From Alphaproteobacteria bacterium (GTDB lineage: Bacteria; Pseudomonadota; Alphaproteobacteria; CAAGCB01; CAG-977), in NCBI GenBank assembly GCA_017616015.1, contig JAFZYY010000009.1:1-64000 (forward strand): 64,000 nucleotides of DNA, read 5' to 3'. The position numbers were made by a program, and so were the translations under genes. The notes beneath the pieces were generated by a model. That model searched no databases and was not told where the DNA came from. It saw nothing but the letters and a program-made list of their open reading frames with translations. This document shows, piece after piece, positions 19,555 to 29,226 of the stretch (position 1 is the first letter of the stretch; every line of letters starts with the position of its first letter).

Positions 19555-20976
19555 TCAGGCTTTTTGCAATTCTTCCGGCAAAGCTTTTGCCCAGGAGGAA
19601 ATACTGCCGGCGCCCAGGCAAACGACTATGTCGCCGGATTTAGCCTCTTGTCTGATTATATCCGCTAAATCTTCACGTTTGTTTAATGCGATGACGTGAC
19701 GGTGACCGTGCGCGCGCAGTCCTTCGACAAGCGCTTCTTTGTTGGCGGAGGGGATTTCCTGTTCTCCGGCGGCGTAGACGTCGGCGACGATCACGCAGTC
19801 GGCGTCGTTAAAAGCCGTGCAGAACATTTCAAACAGGTTGGCGACGCGCGTATAGCGGTGCGGCTGAAAAACGGCAATCACTTTTTGCGGGGCGACTTCC
19901 CTGGCCGCGCGCAAAGTCGAAGCGATTTCAATCGGGTGATGACCGTAGTCGTCGATGATCGTGATACCGTTTACCTCTCCGGTCTTGGTGAAACGACGCT
20001 GAACGCCCGTAAAACCGGCCAGAGCTTTTTTGATGTTTTCCTCCGATATGCCTAAGCGTAATCCGACGCCGATCGCCGCCAGAGCGTTTAACACGTTGTG
20101 ACGGCCGTAAACCGGCAGGGAAAAGTCGTTCATGCGCATCGGTTCGCCCGTGGGGCTGAGGCTTTCCGCCACAATGACGTCAAACGTAATCAAACCCGGA
20201 ACGGCATGAATGTTCTGCGCGGTCACTTCGGCCTGCGGCGTGAAGCCGTAAGTGATGATCTTGCGGTCGGAAATCTGCGAAATCAGGCGCTGGACTTCGG
20301 GGTGATCGACGCACAGGCACGCAAAGCCGTAGAAAGGAATATTCTGCACAAACGTGCGGTAGGCTTCCTTCATCTTGTCGTATGTGCCGTAATAGTTCAG
20401 ATGTTCGGGATCCATATTCGTGACGACGACCGCCGTTGCCGGCAGTTTTAAAAAGCTGCCGTCCGATTCGTCGGCTTCCGCGACCAGCCAGTCGCCTTTG
20501 CCCAGACGGGCGTTCGTTCCGTAAGCGTTAATAATGCCGCCGTTTGCGACCGTCGGATCCAGTCCCGCCGTCTGCATGATGAAGCCAATCATAGACGTCG
20601 TTGTCGTTTTACCGTGCGTGCCGCCGACCGCGATCGACCATTTCAGCCGCATCAGCTCCGCCAGCATTTCCGCGCGTCGGACGACGGGGATACGGCGCAG
20701 GCGGGCTTCTTTGATTTCAATGTTTTCCAAATTGATCGCCGAAGAAACGACGACAACGTCGGCGCCTTCGATATTTTCGGCTTTATGGCCGATTGTAATC
20801 GGAACACCTAGCGCTTTCAGACGCTTGACGTTTGAATTTTCCGCGATGTCGGAGCCTCTGACACTGTAGCCCAGATTGTGCATCAGTTCGGCAATGCAGC
20901 TCATGCCGCTACCGCCGATGCCGATAAAGTGAAGCGTGCCGATAGGAAAGGGCAGGTTATTGTGCGTCGTCGTCAT
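19555..20976 (-). CDS. murC: UDP-N-acetylmuramate--L-alanine ligase MurC
   Basis: 473 residues, the Mur ligase adding L-Ala to UDP-MurNAc. The N-terminal nucleotide domain has FIGIGGSGMSCIAELM, the ATP loop GTHGKTTTT lies at 119-127, and the central domain has EADESDGSFL and DDYGHHPIEIASTLRAAR, which are MurC-type motifs. It abuts murG (ATG at 20976, murG stop at 20977). Confidence 0.97.
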   Translation of the reverse strand: MTTTHNNLPFPIGTLHFIGIGGSGMSCIAELMHNLGYSVRGSDIAENSNVKRLKALGVPITIGHKAENIEGADVVVVSSAINLENIEIKEARLRRIPVVRRAEMLAELMRLKWSIAVGGTHGKTTTTSMIGFIMQTAGLDPTVANGGIINAYGTNARLGKGDWLVAEADESDGSFLKLPATAVVVTNMDPEHLNYYGTYDKMKEAYRTFVQNIPFYGFACLCVDHPEVQRLISQISDRKIITYGFTPQAEVTAQNIHAVPGLITFDVIVAESLSPTGEPMRMNDFSLPVYGRHNVLNALAAIGVGLRLGISEENIKKALAGFTGVQRRFTKTGEVNGITIIDDYGHHPIEIASTLRAAREVAPQKVIAVFQPHRYTRVANLFEMFCTAFNDADCVIVADVYAAGEQEIPSANKEALVEGLRAHGHRHVIALNKREDLADIIRQEAKSGDIVVCLGAGSISSWAKALPEELQKA

Positions 20977-22065
20977 TTAAGAAGCCTTTGCAGTGTTTAA
21001 AACAGCGTCCGCAAACAGGGAAACGGCGTCAGGCTTGCCGAGTTTTCCGGCATTTTGCGCCGTTTGTTCCAACAGATGCGGATCGTTCATCAGTTCCGCT
21101 ATTTTAGCCGTCAGCCAATCGGGTGTAAAGTCCGGTTCTTCGCATAAAAAAGCCCCTTTATTTTCCGCGATGAAACGGGCGTTTTTCAGCTGATGTGCGT
21201 CAGGAGAGCATAAAATCGGCACGATCAGGGACGGTCTGCCGGCGATGCACAATTCCGCCAGACTGGAAGCGCCGGCGCGGCAAATGACCAGATGCGTTTT
21301 TTCAAAACGGTTGGCAATGTCTGAAAAAAACGAGTTCAGTTCGACGTTTAATCCGGAGTTTTCATAAGCTTTTTGCACTTCCGGCAAGTCGGCGGCGCGG
21401 CATTGCTGCGTGACGTTCAGCCGTTTTTTCAGATCGTCGGGAAGAGCTTTTAAAGCTTCGGGAATGACGCGGCTGAAAATGGACGCGCCTTGCGAACCGC
21501 CGAAAATCAGTAAGTTGAATTGATCTTCAGGCGCCTGATACGGTTTGTTTCTCAATTCCAGTATTTGAGGGCGAACGGGGACGCCCGTATGCGCGGACGC
21601 AATTCCTTCGGGGATTTTTTCGACGTTCGGAAAGGTGGTCGCGATTAAGGAAGCTCTTTTGGCCAGAAATCTGTTCGCGCCGCCCAGAACGGAATTCTGT
21701 TCATGCAAAATCAGGGGAATTTTCAGCAACCCGGCCGCAAAGCTCGCCGGAAAAGCGGCGTATCCGCCAAAGCCGACAACGGCCGCCGGTTTAAGGTCGC
21801 GTAAAATAATCAGGCTTTGCAGGATCCCCAGTCCCATTAAAATCAAAGCCCATATTTTTTTCAGAATCGGTTTGCCGGCATAGGCTCCCGCAAAAATATG
21901 ATATTCTTCCGCGTCCGGGAATTTTCCCGAAAAGAAATAGCCGCGCCTGTCCGTGATAAAGCAGATTTCCGCGCCTTTCGCAGCCAGTTCTTTGGCTAAG
22001 GCTTCCGCCGGAAAAACATGTCCGCCGGTACCGCCGGCCGTTAAAACAATCCGAGTTTTTGTCAT
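20977..22065 (-). CDS. murG: UDP-GlcNAc:lipid I GlcNAc transferase MurG
   Basis: 362 residues, peripheral membrane GT28 enzyme converting lipid I to lipid II. The N-terminal loop GGTGGHVFPAEALA, the central VVGFGGYAAFPA and the donor-site region ICRAGASSLAELCIAGRPSLIVP are all present. It overlaps the ftsW stop by four bases (ATGA). Confidence 0.97.
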   Translation of the reverse strand: MTKTRIVLTAGGTGGHVFPAEALAKELAAKGAEICFITDRRGYFFSGKFPDAEEYHIFAGAYAGKPILKKIWALILMGLGILQSLIILRDLKPAAVVGFGGYAAFPASFAAGLLKIPLILHEQNSVLGGANRFLAKRASLIATTFPNVEKIPEGIASAHTGVPVRPQILELRNKPYQAPEDQFNLLIFGGSQGASIFSRVIPEALKALPDDLKKRLNVTQQCRAADLPEVQKAYENSGLNVELNSFFSDIANRFEKTHLVICRAGASSLAELCIAGRPSLIVPILCSPDAHQLKNARFIAENKGAFLCEEPDFTPDWLTAKIAELMNDPHLLEQTAQNAGKLGKPDAVSLFADAVLNTAKAS

Positions 22066-23192
22066 TTACTTTCCTTTGTCGTATTTGTGCTGCGGGTCAA
22101 AGCTAACACAATTCCCATGCCGAATCCCAGAGAAACCAGAGAAGAACCGCCGTAAGAAATGAACGGTAGCGTCATGCCCTTTGTGGGAATTAAGCTCAGC
22201 GACGAAGCAATATTAATCAACGCCTGCAATCCGAACTGAACCAGCAATCCCGAAACAGCCAGCAGGGTAAACAGATTTTTGTCTTTGAAGATTAAATAAA
22301 ATCCGCGCAAAACGATAATCGCGAACAAAGCGGTCAGAATCAGACAAAAAATTAAACCGTATTCTTCCGCCGCGACGGCCATGATAAAATCCGTGTGCGC
22401 GTCTGGCAAAATGTTTTTGATTTGTCCTTCTCCGGGGCCTCTGCCCAAAAAACCGCCGTTTTTAAAAGCTTCCATAGCCGTACGCACCTGAAACGTATCC
22501 CCCGATTCCGGATTTAAAAACCGGTCGACGCGGGAGTGAACGTGCGGAATTAAAAAATAAGCGCATACACTGCCGACAGCTCCCAATACGCCTAAAACAT
22601 ACATCCAAATCATCGGCAGTCCGCTTAAGAAAAGCTCCGTGCCGAAGATCACGCTGACCGTAACGGTCATGCCGAAATCAGGCTGGCAAATCAGCAGCGC
22701 GCCCAATGACAGATATACGCCCGTCGCAATTAAAGAGCCGTGAAAATGTTCCTGCTGCTTTCCCAAAGAAATCAGCCAGGCCGCCACAACGGCAAAAGCG
22801 GGTTTGGCAATTTCAGACGGCTGAACGGAAATACCGAACAGTCTGATCCAACGCGAAGAACCTTTGATTTCCGAACCGTGCACCAGAACCAGCGCCAGCA
22901 AAACGAAAGCGAAGGCCAGAACAGCGCAGGAAAGACGTCTGATCGTCTGCGGCGTCTGCATCGAAATGCCTAACATGACGGCAATGGAAAGGACTAAGAA
23001 AACGGCTTGATGTTTAATCAGAAAATAAGTGTCCAGTTTCAGTCGTTCGGCAACGGGCGGCGTTGCTGAAAACGACAGAAATAATCCCATACCCATTAAA
23101 ATGAACAGAGCGCTTAACAGAAAATGATCGACGCTCCACCACCAACGTCCCAGGACGCTGTTGTCCGTGCGTGCGATCGATGCTTTCATCAA
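22062..23192 (-). CDS. ftsW: Peptidoglycan glycosyltransferase FtsW
   Basis: 376 residues, SEDS-family polytopic membrane protein that polymerises septal glycan with FtsI. About ten hydrophobic helices are visible. Conserved are GSEIKGSSRWIRL, QPSEIAKPAF, LGRGPGEGQIKN and the C-terminal TKGMTLPFISYGGSSL. It follows mraY by 7 bases. In the usual order murD would lie between them, and it does not here. Confidence 0.96.
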   Translation of the reverse strand: MMKASIARTDNSVLGRWWWSVDHFLLSALFILMGMGLFLSFSATPPVAERLKLDTYFLIKHQAVFLVLSIAVMLGISMQTPQTIRRLSCAVLAFAFVLLALVLVHGSEIKGSSRWIRLFGISVQPSEIAKPAFAVVAAWLISLGKQQEHFHGSLIATGVYLSLGALLICQPDFGMTVTVSVIFGTELFLSGLPMIWMYVLGVLGAVGSVCAYFLIPHVHSRVDRFLNPESGDTFQVRTAMEAFKNGGFLGRGPGEGQIKNILPDAHTDFIMAVAAEEYGLIFCLILTALFAIIVLRGFYLIFKDKNLFTLLAVSGLLVQFGLQALINIASSLSLIPTKGMTLPFISYGGSSLVSLGFGMGIVLALTRSTNTTKESK

Positions 23193-23199
23193 CGGCTCC

Positions 23200-24288
23200 T
23201 TATCTGATTTTTAAGGTGGATAAGGCAATCAATCCCAAAATAATGGCAATAATCCAGAAACGCACGACAACGGTTTGTTCCGACCACCCGAGTTTTTCAA
23301 AGTGGTGATGAATCGGCGCCATTTTGAATATGCGCTTGCCGGTCAGTTTGAAAGAAACGACCTGAATAATAACGGAAACGGTTTCCAGAACGAACAGGCC
23401 GCCGGCGATCGCCATGACGATTTCGTGTTTGGTGATGACGCTGATTGTGCCCAAAGCGCCGCCCAGCATCAAAGAGCCCGTGTCACCCATGAACACTTTC
23501 GCGGGCGGGGCGTTAAACCATAAAAAGCCCAATCCCGCGCCGATCAAAGCGCCGCAGAAAACAGCCAGTTCGCCGGCGCCGGCAATATAAGTGATTTGCA
23601 GATAAGCGGCAAAAGCGGCGTGGCCGGCAACATACGCGATAATCAGAAATACGAAAGCGACGATCATTGTCGGCACGATTGCTAATCCGTCCAGACCGTC
23701 CGTTAAATTGACCGCGTTTGACGTTCCGACAATGACGAACATCGCGAACGGAATGTAAAACAAACACAAATTCAAAGAGAGATTCTTAAAAAACGGGAAG
23801 CTTAACGTCGTCGCGGTCGGTTCGACGGTCGCTTTCGTGATGAACCAGACGGCAATAAAAGCAAAGGCGAATTCAAAGACAAGTTTTAATTTGCCGCGCA
23901 TTCCCTGAGAATTTTTTTTGGAAACTTTTAAATAGTCGTCTCTGAAACCGATTAAAGAAAAGGACAGTGTAATTCCCAGAACAATCCAAATAAACGTGTT
24001 TTTCCAGTCCGCCCACAGAAGAGTGGACAGACAGACGGAAATCAGAATCATCAATCCGCCCATTGTCGGCGTGCCTTGTTTGGTTTTCAGGTGCGATTCG
24101 GGGCCGTCTTCGCGAATCGGCTGACAGGCGTGCTGTTTGTCTTTCAGCCAATGAATAATCATGGGGCCGATTAAAAAGCATATAATCATCGCCGTGAAAA
24201 TCGCGCCGCCCGTTCTGAACGTCAGGTATTTGAAGATATTCAAAACCGAATATTTATCAGACAACGGGAAAAGAAGATTGTAGAGCAT
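23200..24288 (-). CDS. mraY: Phospho-N-acetylmuramoyl-pentapeptide-transferase MraY
   Basis: 362 residues with ten membrane helices. Transfers phospho-MurNAc-pentapeptide to undecaprenyl phosphate, giving lipid I. Motifs visible are [35 protein letters not shown] and [14 protein letters not shown]. It sits between the murE-murF fusion and ftsW. Confidence 0.98.
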   Translation of the reverse strand: MLYNLLFPLSDKYSVLNIFKYLTFRTGGAIFTAMIICFLIGPMIIHWLKDKQHACQPIREDGPESHLKTKQGTPTMGGLMILISVCLSTLLWADWKNTFIWIVLGITLSFSLIGFRDDYLKVSKKNSQGMRGKLKLVFEFAFAFIAVWFITKATVEPTATTLSFPFFKNLSLNLCLFYIPFAMFVIVGTSNAVNLTDGLDGLAIVPTMIVAFVFLIIAYVAGHAAFAAYLQITYIAGAGELAVFCGALIGAGLGFLWFNAPPAKVFMGDTGSLMLGGALGTISVITKHEIVMAIAGGLFVLETVSVIIQVVSFKLTGKRIFKMAPIHHHFEKLGWSEQTVVVRFWIIAIILGLIALSTLKIR

Positions 24289-24306
24289 AGCGTTTATTCC
24301 GGTTGG

Positions 24307-27132
24307 TTAGTTAGAAGTCTTTAAAGCTTCGACGATTTTTGCCATTTTACTGCCAAAAGAGCCTTTGACAAGCACAATATCGCCGTTATGTATTTCCTTT
24401 TTGATGACGGCGGCCAGCTCGTCGGAAACGGGCTTTTTGATTCCCTGCATTCCGGCGGGTAGGGCGTCAAACAAAAATCCGCTGTTTTTGCCGACGGTAT
24501 AGACTTTATCAATTTTATTTTCGATTAAGTCTTTAGCCAGATTTTCATGCAGACGCCGCGCCTGATCTCCCAGCTCAAGCATATCGCCGATGACGGTAAT
24601 CCGCCGTCCGCCGTTTGAGGGAGTCATTGAACCTAATACGCGGATCCCCGCCTGCATCGATTCGGGATTGGCGTTGTATGCGTCGTCTATCAGAGTGAAA
24701 GATCCGTTTCCCACGGGAATTTCAAAGTGCTGTCCGCGTCCCTTAACCGGTTGAAGTTGTCCCAAAGCCTGCAAAGCTGTCGGCATATCGACGTTCAGAG
24801 CGCTTAAAATACCGATAACGCCCAGACTGTTCTGCGCCTGATGCCGTCCGGCCAATCGCAGGGCATAAGTATAACTTTGATCGCTGATTTTAGCGGAAAT
24901 CTGCGTTCCGCCGATATGCAACAAGACGATATTGTTTTGCGCATCTGTGCCGAAAGTGCGAATATCCGTCAGGCCGCATTTTTCCGCTTCTTTTTTCAGT
25001 ACGGGATATTGGTCGTCGTCGGCGTTTAAGAACGCGATGCCGCCGGCGTTCATGCCTTTGAAGATTTCCGCTTTGGCAACGGCCGTATCCGCGCGCGTTT
25101 TAAAAAATTCGCAGTGTGCCGTGCCGATCATCGTGATCATCGCGATATCAGGCTCGGCGATTTTCGTCATTTCCGTCATTTCGCCGGCATGACTGATGCC
25201 CATTTCAATGACGGCAAAATCGGTGTCTTTCGGCATTCTGGCCAAAGTCAACGGCATGCCGATATTGTTGTTTAAATTGCCCAATGTCGTATGCGTTTTG
25301 CCGACCGAAGTCAGAGCCGTTTTCAGCATTTCTTTTGTGCTTGTCTTGCCCGAGCTGCCCGTTATTCCGATGATTTTCGCGGCGCTTCTGTGGCGGGCGG
25401 CATGAGCCATCATTTCCAAAGCTTTCATGGTATCGGCGACGATAACCGCCTGATTTTCGGATACGCCGTCGGGCAGACGGGATACCAGAACACCGGCTGC
25501 GCCTTTGTTCAAAGCTTCGGTCGCATGGTCGTGACCGTCTGATTTTTCGCCCTTTAACGCGATGAACAGGTCGCCTTTTTTAATCGTTCTCGTATCAATG
25601 GAAAGCCCGTAAACGTCAAAGTCGGCCGCGGCTTTTCCTTCCGTCGCCTTCGCGATTTCCTGAGCCGTCCACAGGGGCGTGTCGGCTTCTTTGATGGCTT
25701 TGCGGGCTTCTTCCCGATCGTCAAAGGGGTGCATCACGCCTTTAATCAACTGCCCCGTTTCGTGGCCTTTGCCGGCCAACACCAGAATATCGCCTTCTTC
25801 CAGTCCGGCGACGGCGGTTCTGATCGCTAAAGCGCGGTTGCCGATATTGATTCCTTTCGGGCAGGCGGGCAGGATCGCCGCACGGATTTGCGTCGGATCT
25901 TCGGAACGCGGGTTGTCGTCCGTGACATAAGCGACGTCGGCCAAATCATTGCAGACGGCACCCATCTGCGGACGCTTTCCGGGGTCGCGGTCTCCGCCGC
26001 AGCCAAAGACAATGTGCAGTCTTTTCATCGTGTGCGGGCGCAAAGCGTTTAAAATCGTTTCCAAAGCGTCGGGCGTATGCGCGTAATCGACATAGACGGA
26101 CGCGCCGTTTTTCCTTTTCCCGACAAATTCAAGCCGTCCGGGGGCGCCTTTCAGCGTCGACAGGGCGTCGACGTAATCGGCTACTTTTTCGTCTTTGTCC
26201 GTCGTCGCCAGAGCCAATCCCAGCGAGCACAGCGCGTTCATCGCCTGAAACGTGCCGGCTAATGGCAGATGGACGGAATATTTTTTGCCGAAAACTTCCA
26301 GCTCCAGATGTTGTCCGTCGGTTTCGTGACGGGCTTCAACCAGTTTGATTTTTTCCGCGTTTTTGCCGTAATCCAGAACGGTCAGGCCGCGCTTTAAGCA
26401 AAATTCCCTGATTTGCGGATATTCGGGAATGTCAGCGTTCAAAACGACGGTTTTCGAGGAAAGGGGACGGTCAAACAGCTTCAGTTTGGCTTCCAGATAG
26501 TTTTCCATCGTTTTGTGGTAGTCCAGATGGTCGCGCGTGATGTTGGTGAACGCCGCCGCGGCCAGATGAACGCCGTCAATGCGGTGCTGGTCGAGACCGT
26601 GGGAGGACGCTTCGATTGCCGTGTGGTGGTACCCCTGTTCAAACAGGGAATGCAGTTCTTTGTGCAAGGTGACGGAATCCGGCGTCGTCAAAGAGCCGTA
26701 ATCGATTCCTTTTTCCGTCACGACGCCGAGCGTGCCGATGCAGGCGGCTTTTTTGCCGGCCTTTTCCCAGAGCTGGCGGGTGAAATTCGCGGTGGAGGTC
26801 TTGCCGTTCGTGCCCGTGACGGCAACAACGGTTTCTGGTTGCGGCGCATAAAAAGCGGCCGCCATTTTAGCTAATGTCAAACGCACGTCGTCAACGAAAA
26901 CGCCGATGACGGGCAGGTCGGGGACTTTTGCCGTTTTCGGCAAAATCGCGGCGACGGCACCTTTTTCGGCGGCTTGCGGCAAAAAATCGATGCCGTCGGC
27001 TTTGACGCCGGGCAGGGCGGCAAACAGAAATCCTTTTTCAACTTTTCTGGAATCGGCCGTGATGCCCGTAATTTCGACATCTTCCGAAAAAACAGACAGC
27101 CCGCAGGCTGTCAAAAGCTGATTTAAAAACAC
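24307..27132 (-). CDS. murE-murF: MurE-MurF fusion: UDP-MurNAc-tripeptide and UDP-MurNAc-pentapeptide synthetase
   Basis: 941 residues in one frame. The N-terminal part (1 to about 482) is MurE with SRKVEKGFLFAALPG, ATP loop GTNGKTST at 107-114, and DNPR at 406-409, the motif that selects meso-diaminopimelate. The C-terminal part (about 488-941) is MurF with SIDTRTIKKGDLFIALKG, ATP loop GSSGKTST at 592-599, and IDDAYNANPESM. Both halves keep their catalytic motifs, so the protein should add meso-DAP and then D-Ala-D-Ala. In most alphaproteobacteria these are neighbouring genes, and here the stop/start junction is gone. The short KEADTPLW stretch acts as linker. Since MurD works just before MurE and is absent here, it must be encoded elsewhere. 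Confidence 0.95.
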   Translation of the reverse strand: MFLNQLLTACGLSVFSEDVEITGITADSRKVEKGFLFAALPGVKADGIDFLPQAAEKGAVAAILPKTAKVPDLPVIGVFVDDVRLTLAKMAAAFYAPQPETVVAVTGTNGKTSTANFTRQLWEKAGKKAACIGTLGVVTEKGIDYGSLTTPDSVTLHKELHSLFEQGYHHTAIEASSHGLDQHRIDGVHLAAAAFTNITRDHLDYHKTMENYLEAKLKLFDRPLSSKTVVLNADIPEYPQIREFCLKRGLTVLDYGKNAEKIKLVEARHETDGQHLELEVFGKKYSVHLPLAGTFQAMNALCSLGLALATTDKDEKVADYVDALSTLKGAPGRLEFVGKRKNGASVYVDYAHTPDALETILNALRPHTMKRLHIVFGCGGDRDPGKRPQMGAVCNDLADVAYVTDDNPRSEDPTQIRAAILPACPKGINIGNRALAIRTAVAGLEEGDILVLAGKGHETGQLIKGVMHPFDDREEARKAIKEADTPLWTAQEIAKATEGKAAADFDVYGLSIDTRTIKKGDLFIALKGEKSDGHDHATEALNKGAAGVLVSRLPDGVSENQAVIVADTMKALEMMAHAARHRSAAKIIGITGSSGKTSTKEMLKTALTSVGKTHTTLGNLNNNIGMPLTLARMPKDTDFAVIEMGISHAGEMTEMTKIAEPDIAMITMIGTAHCEFFKTRADTAVAKAEIFKGMNAGGIAFLNADDDQYPVLKKEAEKCGLTDIRTFGTDAQNNIVLLHIGGTQISAKISDQSYTYALRLAGRHQAQNSLGVIGILSALNVDMPTALQALGQLQPVKGRGQHFEIPVGNGSFTLIDDAYNANPESMQAGIRVLGSMTPSNGGRRITVIGDMLELGDQARRLHENLAKDLIENKIDKVYTVGKNSGFLFDALPAGMQGIKKPVSDELAAVIKKEIHNGDIVLVKGSFGSKMAKIVEALKTSN

Positions 27133-27145
27133 GTTATAACCTCCG

Positions 27146-28894
27146 TTAGCGCATGTTTAAAAGGGTCTTGACGTAAGGCGCGGCTTGTTTACTCTCGAAC
27201 GGGCGGGGGGTAATCCCCAACTGCGGAGCGACCGCCGCAATAATCTTTTCCGCTGTCGGAACCGCGTTCCAGGCCGCCGTATTCAGATTGTACGTTTCTT
27301 TGATCCCTTTCGGCGCGTCCAGCATGACCATTAAAACATATTGCGGATTGTCCATCGGAAAGGCGGAAACAAACGACGTGCGCAGGGTGTTTTCAATGTA
27401 TTTCCCGTTGACGATTTTCTGAGCGGAACCCGTTTTCCCGCCGACTTCGTATCCGCGAACGTTTGCTTTGCGTCCCGATCCTTCGGTGACAACCAAACGC
27501 ATCATACCGCGCATTATGTCAGATGTCTTCTTAGAAATGACTCTTTTGCCGGTTATTTCGTGCGAAGCGCGTTTGGAAACAAGAGAAGGCGGATTGTAGA
27601 GGCCTCCGTTAACGATTGCGGCGGTGGCGGCGGCAACGTGGACGGGCGTCAAAGCCACACCGTATCCGTATCCCGCGGTCGCCGTGTTGACTTCGCGCCA
27701 TCTGACGGGCAACAGGGGACGTCCTCTTTCCGGCAGTTCGATGTTCGCGGAATCAAAGAACCCGAAACGACGGAAGTATTCCTTTTGCTTTTCGGCGCCG
27801 ATGGCCAAAGCGATTTTGGCCGAACCGACATTGGAAGAATGAATCAGAATTTCGGGAAGGGTCAGTTCGCGTCTGTTTTTTTCTTCCGGCTCCGTAATGG
27901 TATGCTTTGCCATAACGATCGGCTTACTGGCATCGATTCTGTCGCCGACGGAGACTTTCTTTAAATCAAGACCGATCGCGGCATTGAACAGTTTCATAAT
28001 CGATCCGACTTCGTAAACGCCTAAAGAAGCCGTGTTGAACAGATCGCTTTTTTTGGCTTTTTTCAGATTGTTCGGATCGTAATCGGGCAGGGAAACCATG
28101 GAAACGATTTCGCCGGTTTTAGCGTTCATCAGAACGGCGGCCGCGCCTTCCGCCTGATATTTTGCGATGCTGTCAAGCAAAGCGGAACGCACGGAATCCT
28201 GCACGCCTATATCCAAAGACAGGCGGACGGGTTCTTTTTGATTCGATAAACGGTCGTTGAACGTTTTTTCAAGACCGGCAATGCCGTGATTGTCAATGTC
28301 GGTCGTGCCGACGATATGCGATACCAAAGCTCCTTGCGGATAAATGCGTGTTTCCGCATGTTGGAAATTGAGCTGGGGAAAGCCTAAGCGGTTGACTTCA
28401 TATTGTTCTTTCGGCGTCAGACCGCGTTTGATGTAGATGAAATTTTTTTTGCTTTTCAGCTTTTTTAACAACGGCTTGTACTGCAAATCCGGCAAAGTTT
28501 CGGAAAGAGCGGCCGCGATTGTTTCCGGATTTTTGATTTTTTCGGCGTCAACGTACAAATCGGCGGACGGCAGGCTGGTTGCCAGTAAAACGCCGTTTCT
28601 GTCGACGATGTCCGCGCGGTTCATTTTCAGTTCAAGCGCGTAGGTTTTGTTGTCTTCCTGTTTGACGCGTTCATGCGGCTGCGAGGTCAAAACGGTCATC
28701 AAAACAAATTTGCCGCAAAGCACGTTGAACGCCAGAAAAAATAATCCCATCGTGAACAGCAGTCTGTTTTTGCCGCTTTCGAGACTGTCAGAGCTTTTTT
28801 TGTCGGCACGGCTGATTCTGTCGGGCAGAGGGATCTCCTGTCCTAAAGTGTAAAATATTCCGCTTTTTTTGAAAAAACGGACCATGGCGCTCAC
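27146..28894 (-). CDS. ftsI: Septal peptidoglycan transpeptidase FtsI (PBP3)
   Basis: 582 residues, class B penicillin-binding protein cross-linking septal wall. One membrane helix lies near 45-68. The dimerisation domain starts at the NRADIVDRNGVLLA stretch. The transpeptidase motifs are S298-I-M-K301, S353-S-N355 and K487-T-G489. GSIMKLFN replaces the more usual GSTxK form but keeps Ser and Lys. Its start overlaps the ftsL stop by four bases. Confidence 0.96.
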   Translation of the reverse strand: MSAMVRFFKKSGIFYTLGQEIPLPDRISRADKKSSDSLESGKNRLLFTMGLFFLAFNVLCGKFVLMTVLTSQPHERVKQEDNKTYALELKMNRADIVDRNGVLLATSLPSADLYVDAEKIKNPETIAAALSETLPDLQYKPLLKKLKSKKNFIYIKRGLTPKEQYEVNRLGFPQLNFQHAETRIYPQGALVSHIVGTTDIDNHGIAGLEKTFNDRLSNQKEPVRLSLDIGVQDSVRSALLDSIAKYQAEGAAAVLMNAKTGEIVSMVSLPDYDPNNLKKAKKSDLFNTASLGVYEVGSIMKLFNAAIGLDLKKVSVGDRIDASKPIVMAKHTITEPEEKNRRELTLPEILIHSSNVGSAKIALAIGAEKQKEYFRRFGFFDSANIELPERGRPLLPVRWREVNTATAGYGYGVALTPVHVAAATAAIVNGGLYNPPSLVSKRASHEITGKRVISKKTSDIMRGMMRLVVTEGSGRKANVRGYEVGGKTGSAQKIVNGKYIENTLRTSFVSAFPMDNPQYVLMVMLDAPKGIKETYNLNTAAWNAVPTAEKIIAAVAPQLGITPRPFESKQAAPYVKTLLNMR

Positions 28895-29217
28895 TTTCCG
28901 GCCGGAACGGCATAGGAAACGCGAATGATGTTGTCTTTGCCGGTATGGTCTGTTTTAAACGGAATTGAGGAAAAAGAAATAATCTGTTCGCCGCGCAAAG
29001 GTTTCATGTGAACGTGGTGTTCGGACAAATTGCGTATGCGCGCCGGATCGTTTAAATACGTCCATTCGGCTTTTAATACGTGCAAAGCGTTTTGATCTTC
29101 CTGAATCTTCGCGTTGATGCGTTCCAAGTCGTTTTCTAAAGAAATGACTTTGTTTTTTATAACAAACATGCCCGTCGCCATTACGGCGAATAAAGCAATC
29201 AGAGCTAATCTGGCCAT
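28891..29217 (-). CDS. ftsL: Cell division protein FtsL
   Basis: 108 residues with an N-terminal membrane helix (about 4-22) followed by a coiled-coil stretch (NKVISLENDLERINAKIQED) and the region YLNDPARIRNLSEHHVHM. FtsL forms the FtsQLB complex that activates FtsWI. Sequence identity in this family is low, so the call rests on size, topology and its place between rsmH and ftsI. Confidence 0.9.
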   Translation of the reverse strand: MARLALIALFAVMATGMFVIKNKVISLENDLERINAKIQEDQNALHVLKAEWTYLNDPARIRNLSEHHVHMKPLRGEQIISFSSIPFKTDHTGKDNIIRVSYAVPAGK

Positions 29218-29226
29218 GAGATCCTC

